Positions 1 to 9,271 of a DNA stretch of 64,000 bases are shown here, one piece after another. Under the pieces are notes generated by a model that was not told the DNA's origin, did no database searches, and saw nothing but the letters and a program-made list of their open reading frames with translations. This stretch comes from JBBREP01 sp963716525. Its GTDB lineage: Bacteria; Actinomycetota; Acidimicrobiia; IMCC26256; PALSA-610. The position numbers and the translations under genes were made by a program. Position 1 is the first letter of the stretch, and the number at the start of each line of letters is the position of its first letter. The DNA is taken from NCBI GenBank assembly GCA_963716525.1, contig OY970315.1:4526001-4590000 (forward strand), written 5' to 3'.

Positions 1-171
1 CCGTTCATCAGCCTGTACGCACCCGACGAGATGCTCACTCTCGCCCGTGCCACCGGATTCGCGCGCGCCGAGCACGTCTCGTCGAACCAGCTGCGCGCTC
101 GATACTTCCGCGGCCGGTCCGACGGCCTCCGCCCATCGAGCGGTGAGGACTTCCTCGTCGCCACCACCTGA
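1..171 (+). CDS. C-terminal end of a SAM-dependent methyltransferase (5' end outside window)
   Basis: The frame is open from the first base and ends at TGA 169-171, giving 56 residues. The tail, with RYFRGRSDGLRP followed by a short hydrophobic strand (FLVATT), resembles the last strand of leucine-carboxyl-methyltransferase-like class I SAM methyltransferases common in Actinobacteria. The SAM-binding motifs lie outside the window, so the family call is inference from a short tail. A second member of this broad family lies at 50375-51212. Confidence 0.6.
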   Translation, partial: PFISLYAPDEMLTLARATGFARAEHVSSNQLRARYFRGRSDGLRPSSGEDFLVATT

Positions 172-216
172 CCGGCGCACGCACCCCTGCGCCCGCGTGT
201 CGCATCGCGCCCGGGT

Positions 217-1250
217 TCAGAGATGCTCGGTGAGAAAGTCATACGCCCGCATTCCATGCCACGCGTGCGGGCCGTCGAAGACGTCGTGCTCGAGGCGCGT
301 GCCGGCGTCGAGCAGCTCATACACATCGCGGAATGCCGCGACCGTCTCGCGCGCCGCGCCGACCGGGAAGATGAGATCGTCGGCGCCGGTCTCGACGAGG
401 AGCGCGCGCGCGGCGCGACGAGCGCGGCGATGTCGAGATGTTCGAGCTCGCCGAGCTGGCCCCACATCACCTGCGAGCCGCACATGTTCCACGGCACCCG
501 GTGCGCGGCGGCCCACGACGACAGATAGCCCGACACGACCGCCGCGCGCACCCGTTCGTCGACCGCGGCGAGGAACAGCGTCATGGTGCCGCCGTACGAC
601 AACCCGCAGGCGCCGATCCGGAGGGGATCGACGAGCGGGTGCGCGGCGAGCACATCGAGCGACCGGCGCAGGTCCCAGATGTTCTGCGCGATCGGGTTCG
701 TGCCCGCCATCACTGCGCACACGAGGTTCCAGTCGCAGTCGTAGCGATGACTCGACGGATCCCACTGCGGGTCCTGGCGCGCACCGAAGCAGCGCAGATC
801 GGGGGCGAGCACCACGAACCCCCGCCACGCGAGCTCGTGGCCGTACGCGCCGTTGTAGCCCGCGATCTCGGCGCGACGCTGCGGATCGCCGCCGTCGACG
901 TCACACACCATCGACTTGCCGGCACCGTGACCATGGATCGCGAGCACCGCGGCGCCCGGAGCCGCGCCGTCACGGGTGTGCGGTACGAGGAGGAACGCCG
1001 GCACCGACATCGCCGTCTCGGTGTCGAACACCACCGTGTCGCGGCGGTAGTGCTCGCAGTCGACCGAGTCGAGCACTTCGAACCCGAGCGGCACCGGATC
1101 GGGGTCGGCGCCGAGCAACGCGGCGAGACGGGCGCGGTTGTGGGCGCGCCACGCGTCGGCCGCACCGATATCGGCGGGTGGCGAGGCCGGTGATCGGGCC
1201 CCGGCGAGGCGCAGCTGCCAGTAGGCCCACGGTGAGAAGTTCCGCGCCAC
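217..1250 (-). CDS. Alpha/beta hydrolase, dienelactone hydrolase / acetyl-esterase-like (frame break near 402-413)
   Basis: This is a serine hydrolase of the alpha/beta fold with about 344 residues. HGHGAGK (about residue 103) fits the oxyanion loop, GLSYGG (about residue 218) is the nucleophile elbow GxSxG, the acid lies in the ETGADDLIFP strand, and DGPHAWHG near the C-terminus supplies the catalytic histidine. No signal peptide is seen, so it is probably cytosolic. Substrate is unknown; acylated sugars or xenobiotic esters fit the family. Start chosen at GTG 1250, with GGAGG about 11 bases upstream; GTG 1262 is possible but its SD would be too close. The frame changes inside a CG dinucleotide run at 402-413 (net +2), most likely a sequence error because the protein is otherwise complete. 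It lies 24 bases behind the ThuA-like gene, on the same strand, probably cotranscribed. Confidence 0.75.
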
Positions 1251-1273
1251 GCCGTCCGCCACCTCCGGCCCCG

Positions 1274-1970
1274 TCAGTGGCCGGAGCCGAGCACCCAGGC
1301 GATGCCGCCCTCCAGATGGCCGAGGTACGCGGTCGACTCCCACGCCGCCGGAAAGTGACCGAGGCTCGTGGAGAACACGCGGCCTTCGCCCTCGGTGAAG
1401 CACCACGACAGCGGGTAACCAAACGGTGGCGGCGCCGCGCCCGGAGCGGTGAGGTCGAGCTCGCCGTCGCGCACGCGCAACAGCACGCGCGCGTCGGCGC
1501 GCAGGTCGCGAAACTGGTACACCTCGTCATGCCAGCGCCACTCGCGGCCAAGCGTCGAGCAGGCCGGATGATCGGGCTCGGGGATATCGAGCGCGACCGT
1601 CTGCGTCCACGGGTGACCGTCGAATCGGGCGCCCACGATCGCGCCGTACTCGGGCCAGCCGTAGCAACTGTCGGTGGCGGAGTGGATCGCGACGACGCCG
1701 AGCTCACCCGCCCGCAGCTGCGCCATGATCGCGGCGCGCTCGGTGCGCGGTCCACGGCGTCTCGCCGATGGTGAAGAGCGCGAGGACGCGCGCGTCGCGC
1801 AGCGCCGAGTGGTCGAGCCGGCGCACGTCGCTGACCGAGGTGGCGGCGAGCCCGTGCATGCCCGCGAGCTGCGCGACCGCCCGCTCGGCCTGCCCGAGCA
1901 CTCCGTGCACACCGGAGGGACCCGACGCGTACGGCGCAGCCTGGGTGATGAACAGCAGCTCGCCGGACAT
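1274..1970 (-). CDS. ThuA-like domain protein (frame break near 1747)
   Basis: About 232 residues of the ThuA (trehalose utilisation) glutamine-amidotransferase-like fold. It begins SGELLFITQAAPYASG, and has the mid-protein strand VVAIHSATDS followed by a WPEYGAIVGARFDGHPW segment typical of ThuA proteins, whose biochemical role is mostly unknown. Start is ATG 1970. The frame must change near 1746-1750; removing one base so that ACCGCGC reads ACGCGC restores TPWTRTERAAIMAQL, so I treat it as one intact gene. It precedes an esterase on the same strand, which suggests a small carbohydrate or ester catabolism unit. It is not adjacent to the trehalose synthesis genes at 7.8 kb, so no functional link is claimed. 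Confidence 0.75.
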
Positions 1971-2194
1971 GGCGGGAACGTACCGCGCCCGTGATCGCTC
2001 CCGTGCCGGCGCGGCAGCTTCGGTGGCACCCCGAAGATTGTGACGATCGTCGCCCTACGTGGCACAGGCGCCACATGACGCATTCCCAGCCTCACAGGTT
2101 CGTAGGATGATGGTCATTGTGCGCGCCGGCCCATGGCCGAACTGCGCACGGCAACCCGCCGCTTGCGCGCTCCGCCTATTCGCACGGAGGCTCT

Positions 2195-4529
2195 GTGCGT
2201 CGCCGCCACGCCGCCGCCCTCACCGCACTCTTGACCGCCGCGACGCTCGTCACGGCCGGCACCGACGGCACCGTCGCGCGCGTGCCCGCCGCGGGTGCGG
2301 CAGCGCCGGTCACGCGGTACAACGGCACCAGCTCCGACCGCGCCGCACCCTCGTGCTGGGCGATCAAGCAGTCGTTCCCGAAGAGCGGCGACGGCCTCTA
2401 CTGGCTACTCACACCCACACTCGTGCGACCGCAGGTCTTCTACTGCGACATGACCACGTCGGGCGGCGGGTGGGAGCTGATCGCGCGCGGGCCGCGACGG
2501 CTGGTCGTTCGCGTACACAGGCCAGAGCACTGCCGCGGCAGTCGCGCTCGCGCCCACCGGCACCAAAGCGTTCGCGCCCGCTGCCCTACCGTCGACGACC
2601 GTCGACGGCCTGCTCGACGGTCACTCGGTCTCGAGCACGTACGACGGCTTTCGCATCCGCCGGGCGATGAACAGCACGGGCACGAAGTGGCAGGAAGCGC
2701 GCATCCACTTCGCGTTCCTCGACCACTTCACGTGGGAGTGGAATCTCGGCCAGCCGCTCACCACCGTGTCGTTCGGCTCCCACACCAAAGCGGTCGGGCC
2801 GAGCCCCACGCACTACTCGGGCAGCTCTTACGACGCGCGCATCGACGGCATGTGGCAGCTGATCCACACCGGCGTGCTCCCGAACCATTACGCCCGCATG
2901 GGCTTCGCGTACGGCTCCGCAGTGCACGGCTCGTCGTCGTCGAGCTCCTACCTCTGGACGACCTGGAACGGCGGCTCGTACGCGCTCCCCTTCACGCAGG
3001 TGTACATCCGGCCGCACTTCGGTGACGCCGACGTGCACTTCGCCCGGCTGCCCACGGCGGGGATCGGCTCGCAAGCCGTGTCGCCTATCCCGAGCAGCAC
3101 TCCGCAGCGCATGGACTGGGGGGTGGGCACGGTGCAGGTACCCGCAACCGACCCCGACCCCGACGGCACCGCGCTCGTCTACGCGCTCGCGCAGATCGGC
3201 GACACGCTGTACGTCGGCGGCAAGTTCGAGCGGGTGCTTCACCACAGCACGAACACCTTCGCCGAACAGCCGTGGCTCGCAGCCTTCAACGTGCAGACCG
3301 GCGTGTGGGTCCGCACGTTCCTCCCCGAGCTCGACGGCGCGGTGTTCGACCTGGCGGCCACCCCCGACAACAAGCTGCTCGTAGCCGGCAACTTCACGAA
3401 CATCGACGGTGTCGCGAGCACGCAAGGGCTCGCCGAGATCGACCCCGACACCGGGCAGCCGGTCAGCGGCTGGCAGGCGTCGCTGTCGCTCGCGAAGTTC
3501 GCCGCACCCCGGGCCTACGCACGCGCGATCTCCGTGGGGAGCGACGGCTACGTCTACGTGGTCGGCGGATTCAAACAGGTGGACGGCACGGGTGGCACGG
3601 TGACGAGCGGCGGCATCGCACGCGTCACCCTCGTCGACGGCACCCCCGACAGCACCTGGCACCCGTTCGCGAACGGCACACCGATGGACATCCAGCTGAG
3701 CACCGACGGCACGCACGTCGACGTCGCCGGCAACTTCACCACGATCGGCACCACCGGCTCGAACGGCGTCGCCGGCTCCTATGACGACGGCGTCGCATTG
3801 CTCGACCCGACGACCGGACTTCCCGACACCTCGTTCGCCTCGGTGCACAACGAACCCGGCAAGCACGGCCAGTACGCCGTGGCCGAGACGCCTTCCTTGT
3901 TCGTGCACGGCGGTCAGCAGTGGTGGATCGCCGGCTACAAGGCGTCGGACCTCTCGTTCGTGCGCGGCGCGGTGGAGCAGCCGCACGGCGACATCCAGGC
4001 ATTGCTCTACGCCGACGGCCTCGTGTTCGGCGGGTGCCACTGCGGCACGGCCGAGACATACACCGACTATCCCAACCAGTACACAAGGGCTGACTCGATC
4101 GACTGGTTCGGTGCCTGGGACCCCACCACGCTCGAGCGCGTCCCGGCGTTCTCGCCGCAGATCGGCGCCGTCACCCAAGGTGTGTGGGAGATCGCGGTCG
4201 ACTCGCACGAGTGCATCTGGGCCGGCGGCGACATCAACCGCGGCGCGACGAGCTCCGTCTGGCTCTCGGGCTTCGCACGCTTCTGCCCGCCCGACCTCAC
4301 GGTGCCGAGCACGCCGGGCCCCGAGAGCGTGCACCAGGGCAAGCTGTGGTGGGATCGCGCGCACGACAGCGGTGGCGGCACGCCGAGCTACGAGATCATC
4401 CGCAACGACCGAGTCGTCGCCATCACGTCGTCGAACCGCATCGTGCCGCCCGGCCACGGCGTGTACTACGTACGCGCGATCGACGCCGCTGGCAACCGCT
4501 CCGCGACCACCCGAGGAATCTGGGTATAG
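2195..4529 (+). CDS. Secreted fibrinogen-like / beta-propeller / fibronectin-III protein (frame break near 2490)
   Basis: A secreted protein of about 778 residues. GTG 2195 has GGAGG five bases upstream and starts a signal peptide: RRRH, a hydrophobic Ala/Leu core, and an Ala-rich cleavage region near residue 35. Next comes a fibrinogen-C-like module (SCWAIKQ..FYCDMTTSGGGWELIARG) up to about residue 270. The central part has repeats such as LYVGGKF, LLVAGNFTNIDG and VYVVGGFKQVDG, characteristic of delta-60/kelch-like propeller blades, with a terminal Fn3 module (TPSYEIIRND..YYVRAIDAAGNRS). The frame break is repaired by reading GGGCCGCG as GGGCGCG (GRDGWSF). No sortase or membrane anchor is visible at the C-terminus, so release outside the cell is likely. 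Role in adhesion or glycan recognition is inference. Confidence 0.8.
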
Positions 4530-4531
4530 CG

Positions 4532-5212
4532 GTGCGCCGCGTCACGACACCGCCCGCGTGGATGAGCTGGAGCAGCGGCAAGGACAGCGCCTTCGCGCTC
4601 CACGTGGCTCGCGTCGAACAGAGCGTCGACGTGCAGGGATTGCTCGTCGCCGTCAACGCCGACGCTGACCGCGTCGCGATGCACGCGGTGCGGCGCACGC
4701 TGTTGGAGGCGCAGGCCCAGCGTCTCGGCCTGCCCCTACATGTCGTCGAGATCCCTTCGCCGTGCCCCAACGACGTGTACGAGGCGCGCATGGCGGCCGC
4801 GGTCGCCGATGCCCGCATAGCCGGCATCGAGCGGATGGTGTTCGGCGACCTGTTCCTCGAGGACGTGCGCGCATACCGGGAACGCAACCTCACCGGCACC
4901 GGCATCACGCCTGTGTTTCCGCTTTGGGGCCGCCGAACCGACCGCTTGGCCCACGACATGATCGCCGCCGGCGTGCGCGCCGTGACCACCTGCGTCGACT
5001 CGAACGTGCTCCCGCCCGGGTTCAGCGGGCGCGCCTTCGACGAGACCTTCATTGCCGACCTTCCCGAACCCGTCGATCCCTGCGGCGAGCGCGGCGAGTT
5101 CCATACGTTCGTGTGGGACAGTCCCGATTTCAGCTCCCCCATCGACATCGAGATTGGCGACACCGTCGAGCGCGACGGCTTCGTCTTCTCCGACGTCGTC
5201 GCCGCGCCCTGA
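4532..5212 (+). CDS. Dph6/DUF71-like ATP pyrophosphatase
   Basis: A 226-residue member of the DUF71 adenine-nucleotide alpha hydrolase-like superfamily, related to archaeal and eukaryotic diphthine-ammonia ligase. WSSGKDSAFAL at residues 13-23 is the PP-loop (SGGxDS-type) for ATP, and FGDLFLEDVRAYRE with GITPVFPLW are the second conserved block. Residues ERGEFHTFVWDSP near the C-terminus match the GExGEFHT signature. Bacteria lack diphthamide, so the substrate of bacterial members is unknown; an amide-forming ATP-dependent ligase is inferred. GTG 4532 lies two bases after the preceding stop; ATG 4562 (start MSWSSGKDS) is an alternative. It may be read through from the secreted protein gene. 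Confidence 0.85.
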   Translation: MRRVTTPPAWMSWSSGKDSAFALHVARVEQSVDVQGLLVAVNADADRVAMHAVRRTLLEAQAQRLGLPLHVVEIPSPCPNDVYEARMAAAVADARIAGIERMVFGDLFLEDVRAYRERNLTGTGITPVFPLWGRRTDRLAHDMIAAGVRAVTTCVDSNVLPPGFSGRAFDETFIADLPEPVDPCGERGEFHTFVWDSPDFSSPIDIEIGDTVERDGFVFSDVVAAP

Positions 5213-5263
5213 CCGCGTCGGTGTCGATCGAGGCCGGATGCTCGGCCTCCTACCGACCGGGCC

Positions 5264-5807
5264 TCAGTACTCCGAGCCGTCGGTGAGCGCACCGAGCACC
5301 TCGGCGGCGCGCCTTTGACCGGAGCGGCGTTCGAGCTGTCCGAGGAGCACCTGGAGCGCATCGAACAGCGCGCGTGACTGGCCGCCGGCGATCGGCGCAA
5401 GGATCTCGGCGTGCAACGCATCGATCCCGGCGAGGAGCTCGCGCGCCACCTCGGGACCCTCGCCGCTGAGCCGGACGCGACGGCCGCGCGCGTCGTGCGG
5501 GTCGGGCGCGCCGCGTGATGAGCCCGCGGGCTTCGAGCCGGCGCAGCGCCGCCGACGTGCCGCCCGACGTCTGCACGAGCATGCGGGTGATCGCCGACGG
5601 CGTGAGCCCGGCGTCGTCCTCCACGAGCGCGAGCGCCACGAGCACCGTCGCCTCGGCCAGGCCGAGGCCGCGCGCGTGCGCGACCTGTTCCACGAGCTGC
5701 TCGTGGATGCGGCCGACCCGGGTGACGAGGAACGCGAGCGCGAGTCGCTCGTTGGCCTCCGGCGTGGTGCCGGCCCGGCGCAGGCGCCGCGGCGCCCCTT
5801 CGGTCAC
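5264..5807 (-). CDS. MarR-family transcriptional regulator (frame break near 5511)
   Basis: About 181 residues with the MarR winged-helix layout. An N-terminal dimerisation helix (LALAFLVTRVGRIHEQLVEQV) is followed by the HTH (LTPSAITRMLVQTSGGTSAALRRLEARGLITR), and the wing carries the family-typical DPHDARGRRVRLS. The wing is only readable when the frame is corrected at about 5508-5514, where reading CGGCGCG as CGCGCG gives ITRAPDPHDARG. The C-terminal helix LFDALQVLLGQLERRSGQ closes the dimer interface. GTG 5807 is the start. The gene is divergent from the lipoprotein at 5858 and the 50-base gap contains an operator-like palindrome, so autoregulation and control of the lipoprotein are plausible. 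The ligand is unknown. Confidence 0.8.
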
Positions 5808-5829
5808 CCACCCACGATACCTTGCTGAA

Positions 5830-5847
5830 TAGCTTTCTCATAAGCAA
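5830..5847. promoter_or_regulatory. Candidate MarR operator between divergent genes
   Basis: The palindrome TAGCTT-N6-AAGCAA (5830-5847) sits in an A/T-rich island in the 50-base gap between the marR-type gene (GTG 5807, minus) and the lipoprotein (GTG 5858, plus). Half-sites of this size and spacing are typical for MarR dimers. A second TTGCT at 5822-5826 extends the symmetry. Binding is inference from position and symmetry. Confidence 0.5.
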
Positions 5848-5857
5848 TACTGGTGCG

Positions 5858-7606
5858 GTGCCCGACCCTCACCGCCCCACCCCTGCCGCACGGTCGCTGC
5901 GCGCGTCTCGTGCCGCGACCGCAACCGTCGCCCTCGCCGCGGTGTTGGTGACCGCGTGCAGCAGCAGCTCCAGCCGCAGCGCGCCCACCACGACCGAGCC
6001 GGCCACGACCGCGGCGGCGACCACCGCGACCTCGGCGGCGGCGGCGAGCGGGCAGCGGTGTGTGACCCCGCCCCGCAACCCGTACCTCGCCGACAGCGCG
6101 ATGCCGATCGGCCACGTCGACGCCGCGCAGTCGAACAGCACGCCGGTCGCCGGACCGACCGGGCCGTCCCGCACGCTCCAGTCGAGCGACCTGCAGTACT
6201 CGCACCTCGGCCCCGGGCACTTCGGCATCGCGATCTCGCCCACCTACACCGACGGCTCGCGCGTCGTGTGGAGCAATGGCGGCGACCGCATCAGCAAGCT
6301 CGACGCGCGCACGATGCGCGTCATCACCGAGCTCCCGCTGCCCGGGCGCACGCTCCAGTCGGGCGCGCAGGCCGACGCCGCGATCGCCAAGCTCGATCAC
6401 GAGCACGGCATGCAACTCGCGAGCACCGCGGTGGCGTACGCGGCGCAGTACCTGCGCGGCCTCGCCGGCGTCTACTACGTGCTCGACAAGGACAACACGC
6501 TCTTCGTCGGCGGCGCCGACTCCGTGGTCGCCTACGGCGACAAGGTGGCCGGTGATCCGCGTTCACCGATCGTGGTGCGCGGTACGTGGGCCCGACCGGC
6601 AAGTGTGCCGGGCTCGTTCACCGGCGTCAACGTCACCTACGACGGCAAGCTCGTGCTGGTGACGGACGAGGGTTGGGTCGTGGTGCTCGACCGCGACTTC
6701 AAGCACTTCACCGCGGCGCCGATGCTCGGTGCCGAGCAGGCGGCCGCGCACAACCAAGCGGTCGTGAAGCGCGGAATGCAGCTGGGTGCAGGGAGTTGGG
6801 TGCGCAACTCGGTCGCTGTCGACGATCATGGCGGCATCTACGTGGCGTCGGTCGACCACATGCAGAAGCTCGTGTGGACCGGCAGCAAGCTCTCCAGTGA
6901 TCCCGCCGACGGCGCATGGTCGGTCCCCTACCTCGACGGCGACGGTCTCGGTACGGGTGCGACACCGGCACTCATGGGATTCTGTGGCAACGATCGCTTC
7001 GTGGTGATCACCGACGGCCAGAAGCTGATGAACGTGGTGTTGTTCTGGCGCGCCGCGATCCCCTCCTCGTGGAAGCAGCTGACGGGCGCGCCGACGCGTC
7101 GCATCGCCGGCATGCTGCCGGCCGACATGGGCAACCCGAACCAGCGCGCGATCCAGACCGAGCAGGGCGTCGTGGTGGGCGGCTACGGCGCGCTCGTCGT
7201 GAACAACGAGCCGGCCAGCATCCCATCCGGCTTCCCCGCCGCCGCGGTGCGTGTGCTCGCCGGATACGCCGGCGCCGATCCCGCGTTCACGCCCCACGGG
7301 CTCGAGAAGTTCGCGTGGGACACGCGGTCGCAGACGTTCCGCAAGGCGTGGGTGAACACGAAGATCAGCTCGGCGAACGCGGTGCCCGTGGTGAGCCTCG
7401 GCTCGAACATCCTGTACACCGTCGGCGCGCGCGACGGGAAGTGGGCCCTCGAAGGCCTCGACTGGACCACCGGCGCGTCCCGCTTCACGTGGATCACCGG
7501 CAGCTCGCGCTACAACACGAACTTCTCGGGCATCAACATCGACGGCGACGGCCACGTGGTGCACACGACCGAGTTCGGCATCGTCCGTTACGCACCCGGC
7601 GGGTGA
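5858..7606 (+). CDS. Exported lipoprotein of unknown function, propeller-like
   Basis: A 582-residue protein starting at GTG 5858. It has a basic N-terminus, a hydrophobic core and lipobox LVTAC with Cys near residue 31, followed by a Ser/Thr/Ala-rich tether (SSSSSRSAPTTTEPATTAAA). So it is a membrane-anchored lipoprotein. The body contains recurring short blade-like phrases (VVWSNGGDRISKLDA, LVLVTDEGWVVVLDRD, GGIYVASVDHMQKLVW, VVHTTEFGIVRY), consistent with a PQQ- or SMP30-like beta-propeller. I do not recognise a catalytic motif. An upstream ATG at 5822 in the same frame would place the start inside the operator region and is rejected. Divergent from the marR gene, which may control it. No sequence anomalies were seen in this gene. 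Confidence 0.75.
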   Translation: MPDPHRPTPAARSLRASRAATATVALAAVLVTACSSSSSRSAPTTTEPATTAAATTATSAAAASGQRCVTPPRNPYLADSAMPIGHVDAAQSNSTPVAGPTGPSRTLQSSDLQYSHLGPGHFGIAISPTYTDGSRVVWSNGGDRISKLDARTMRVITELPLPGRTLQSGAQADAAIAKLDHEHGMQLASTAVAYAAQYLRGLAGVYYVLDKDNTLFVGGADSVVAYGDKVAGDPRSPIVVRGTWARPASVPGSFTGVNVTYDGKLVLVTDEGWVVVLDRDFKHFTAAPMLGAEQAAAHNQAVVKRGMQLGAGSWVRNSVAVDDHGGIYVASVDHMQKLVWTGSKLSSDPADGAWSVPYLDGDGLGTGATPALMGFCGNDRFVVITDGQKLMNVVLFWRAAIPSSWKQLTGAPTRRIAGMLPADMGNPNQRAIQTEQGVVVGGYGALVVNNEPASIPSGFPAAAVRVLAGYAGADPAFTPHGLEKFAWDTRSQTFRKAWVNTKISSANAVPVVSLGSNILYTVGARDGKWALEGLDWTTGASRFTWITGSSRYNTNFSGINIDGDGHVVHTTEFGIVRYAPGG

Positions 7607-7688
7607 CCGCACCAACCGTGGCGCGCGCGGCGCGAACCTGAAGCGTGACGCACTGCGTGAGGCGCGTGCACGCTCGGTGTTACCCACG

Positions 7689-7761
7689 TGGGCCCGGCAG
7701 GGATCGAACCTGCGACCAAAGGATTATGAGTCCCCCGCTCTGACCACTGAGCTACGGGCCC
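7689..7761 (-). tRNA. tRNA with CAU anticodon, probably tRNA-Ile2 (else elongator tRNA-Met)
   Basis: The complement folds into a full cloverleaf of 73 bases. The acceptor stem is GGGCCCG/CGGGCCC, the D-arm GCTC/GAGC, the anticodon loop CTCATAA, the variable loop TGGTC, the T-arm GCAGG/CCTGC, and the discriminator is A. CCA is not encoded. The stem GGGGA/TCCTT and the TGGTC variable loop resemble the lysidine-modified tRNA-Ile2 more than elongator Met; it lacks the GGG/CCC pairs of initiators. Identity between Ile2 and Met needs TilS-determinant or covariance scoring. Confidence 0.88.
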
Positions 7762-7833
7762 CGGCGAGCGCAGGGACTCTACGCACTCGGCGAGGAATTC
7801 GGTGCCCCGGCCGCCAACTGGCACACTGAACGG

Positions 7834-9271
7834 GTGCCGACGAGTGCGAAGGGGCGAGCGAGCGCGACGCGGGCCCGCGGGCGGCGGTCGAGCGGCGCTC
7901 CGCCCATCGTGATCGTCGCCAACCGCCTGCCCGTCGAGCCGGTGCGCCACCGCGGCGTGGTCGAGTGGCAGTCGAGCCCAGGCGGTCTGGTGAGCGCGGT
8001 CGCGCCGGTGCTCGCACAGCGCAAGGGCATCTGGGTCGGCTGGTCGGGCCGGGCCCGGGCGACCCCGCCCGCCGAGGTCGACGGGGCGACGCTCGTGGCC
8101 GTGGCCGTGCCCTACGACGAGTACGAGCGTTACTACGAAGGTTGCTCGAACGGCACGTTCTGGCCGCTCTACCACGACGCCATCGAGCAGCCGGAGTTCC
8201 ATCGCGAGTGGTGGGCCGCCTACGTATCCGTCAATCGCCGCTTCGCGGCGGCCGTGGCCGACGCCGCGCCACAGGGCGCGACGGCGTGGGTGCACGACTA
8301 CCAGCTGCAACTCGTACCGCAGATGCTCCGCGAGCTGCGGCCCGATCTACGCATCGGATTCTTCCTCCACATCCCCTTCCCGCCGATTGAACTGTTCATG
8401 CGGATCCCATGGCGGCGCGCGATCATCGAGGGCCTCCTCGGGGCCGACCTGGTCGGCTTCCAGCGACCCCAGGGCGCCGAGAACTTCATGCAGCTGTGCC
8501 GCCGGCTCGTGGACGCGCACGTATCGGCTGGGCGTGTCTTCCGCGGCGATCGGGTCGTGCACGCCAAGGCCTTTCCGATCTCGATCGACACGAAGGGTGT
8601 CGAGGCGGCCGCGCAGGCACCGCAGATCGCTCGGCGTGCGAAGGAGGTGCGCGGCGAACCTCGGCGAGCCGGATGCGTTGTTCCTCGGCGTCGACCGGCT
8701 CGACTACACCAAGGGCATCGAGATCCGCCTGCGGGCGTTCAGCGAGGTGCTCGACGAGGGACTGCTCGGCGCCCGGCGTGTTGCCATGATCCAGGTGGCC
8801 ACGCCTACCCGCGAGCACGCCGCGCACTACGCCGAGCTGCGCCAGCGCGTCGAGCAGCTCGTCGGCTCCATCAACGGCGAGCACAGCCAAGTGGGACGGG
8901 CCGTCGTGCAATATCTGCACCGGAACGTGAGCCCCGAGGAGCTTGCCGCGCTGTACCGAGCCGCGGATGTCATGCTGGTGACGCCGTTGCGCGACGGGAT
9001 GAATCTCGTGGCGAAGGAATACGTCGCGACGCGCAGCGACCTCGGCGGCGTCCTCGTGCTCTCGGAGTTCGCCGGGGCCTCCGCGGAGCTGCGCTACGCA
9101 CTCCAAGTGAACCCCTACGACATCGACTCGGTGAAGGACGCGATCGTGCACGCGGTCACGATGGACCCCGCAGAGCGGCGCCAGCGGATGCGCCGGATGC
9201 GGGCGGTCGTGTTCCGGCGCGACGTGCACAGGTGGGCCGACGACTTCCTCAACACGCTCGAGGCCGGTTGA
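7834..9271 (+). CDS. otsA: Trehalose-6-phosphate synthase (frame break near 8652)
   Basis: Glycosyltransferase family 20 enzyme that joins UDP- (or ADP-) glucose to glucose-6-phosphate in the cytoplasm to give trehalose-6-phosphate. About 479 residues, the normal length. Seen in order: VANRLPV near residue 27, SPGGLVSAV, HDYQLQLVP, the HIPFPP block, DRLDYTKGI, and RDGMNLVAKEYVA near the C-terminus, which together form the donor and acceptor sites. GTG 7834 starts it. The frame changes near 8650; reading GCGCGGCGAA as GCGCGCGAA gives VRANLGEPDALF, so the gene is intact. Its TGA overlaps by one base the ATG of the next gene, so otsA and otsB are translationally coupled. Confidence 0.93.

Noticed and set aside
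47..1774. Long plus-strand open frame of 575 codons across 47-1774
   Set aside because: Arg/Ala/Pro-rich translation without any domain; it is the antisense shadow of the esterase and ThuA genes, whose minus-strand frames carry clear motifs.
2586..4457. 623-codon minus-strand frame opposite the secreted propeller protein
   Set aside because: Low-complexity Val/Arg/Asp composition typical of antisense frames in high-GC DNA; the plus frame has a signal peptide, repeats and Fn3 motif.
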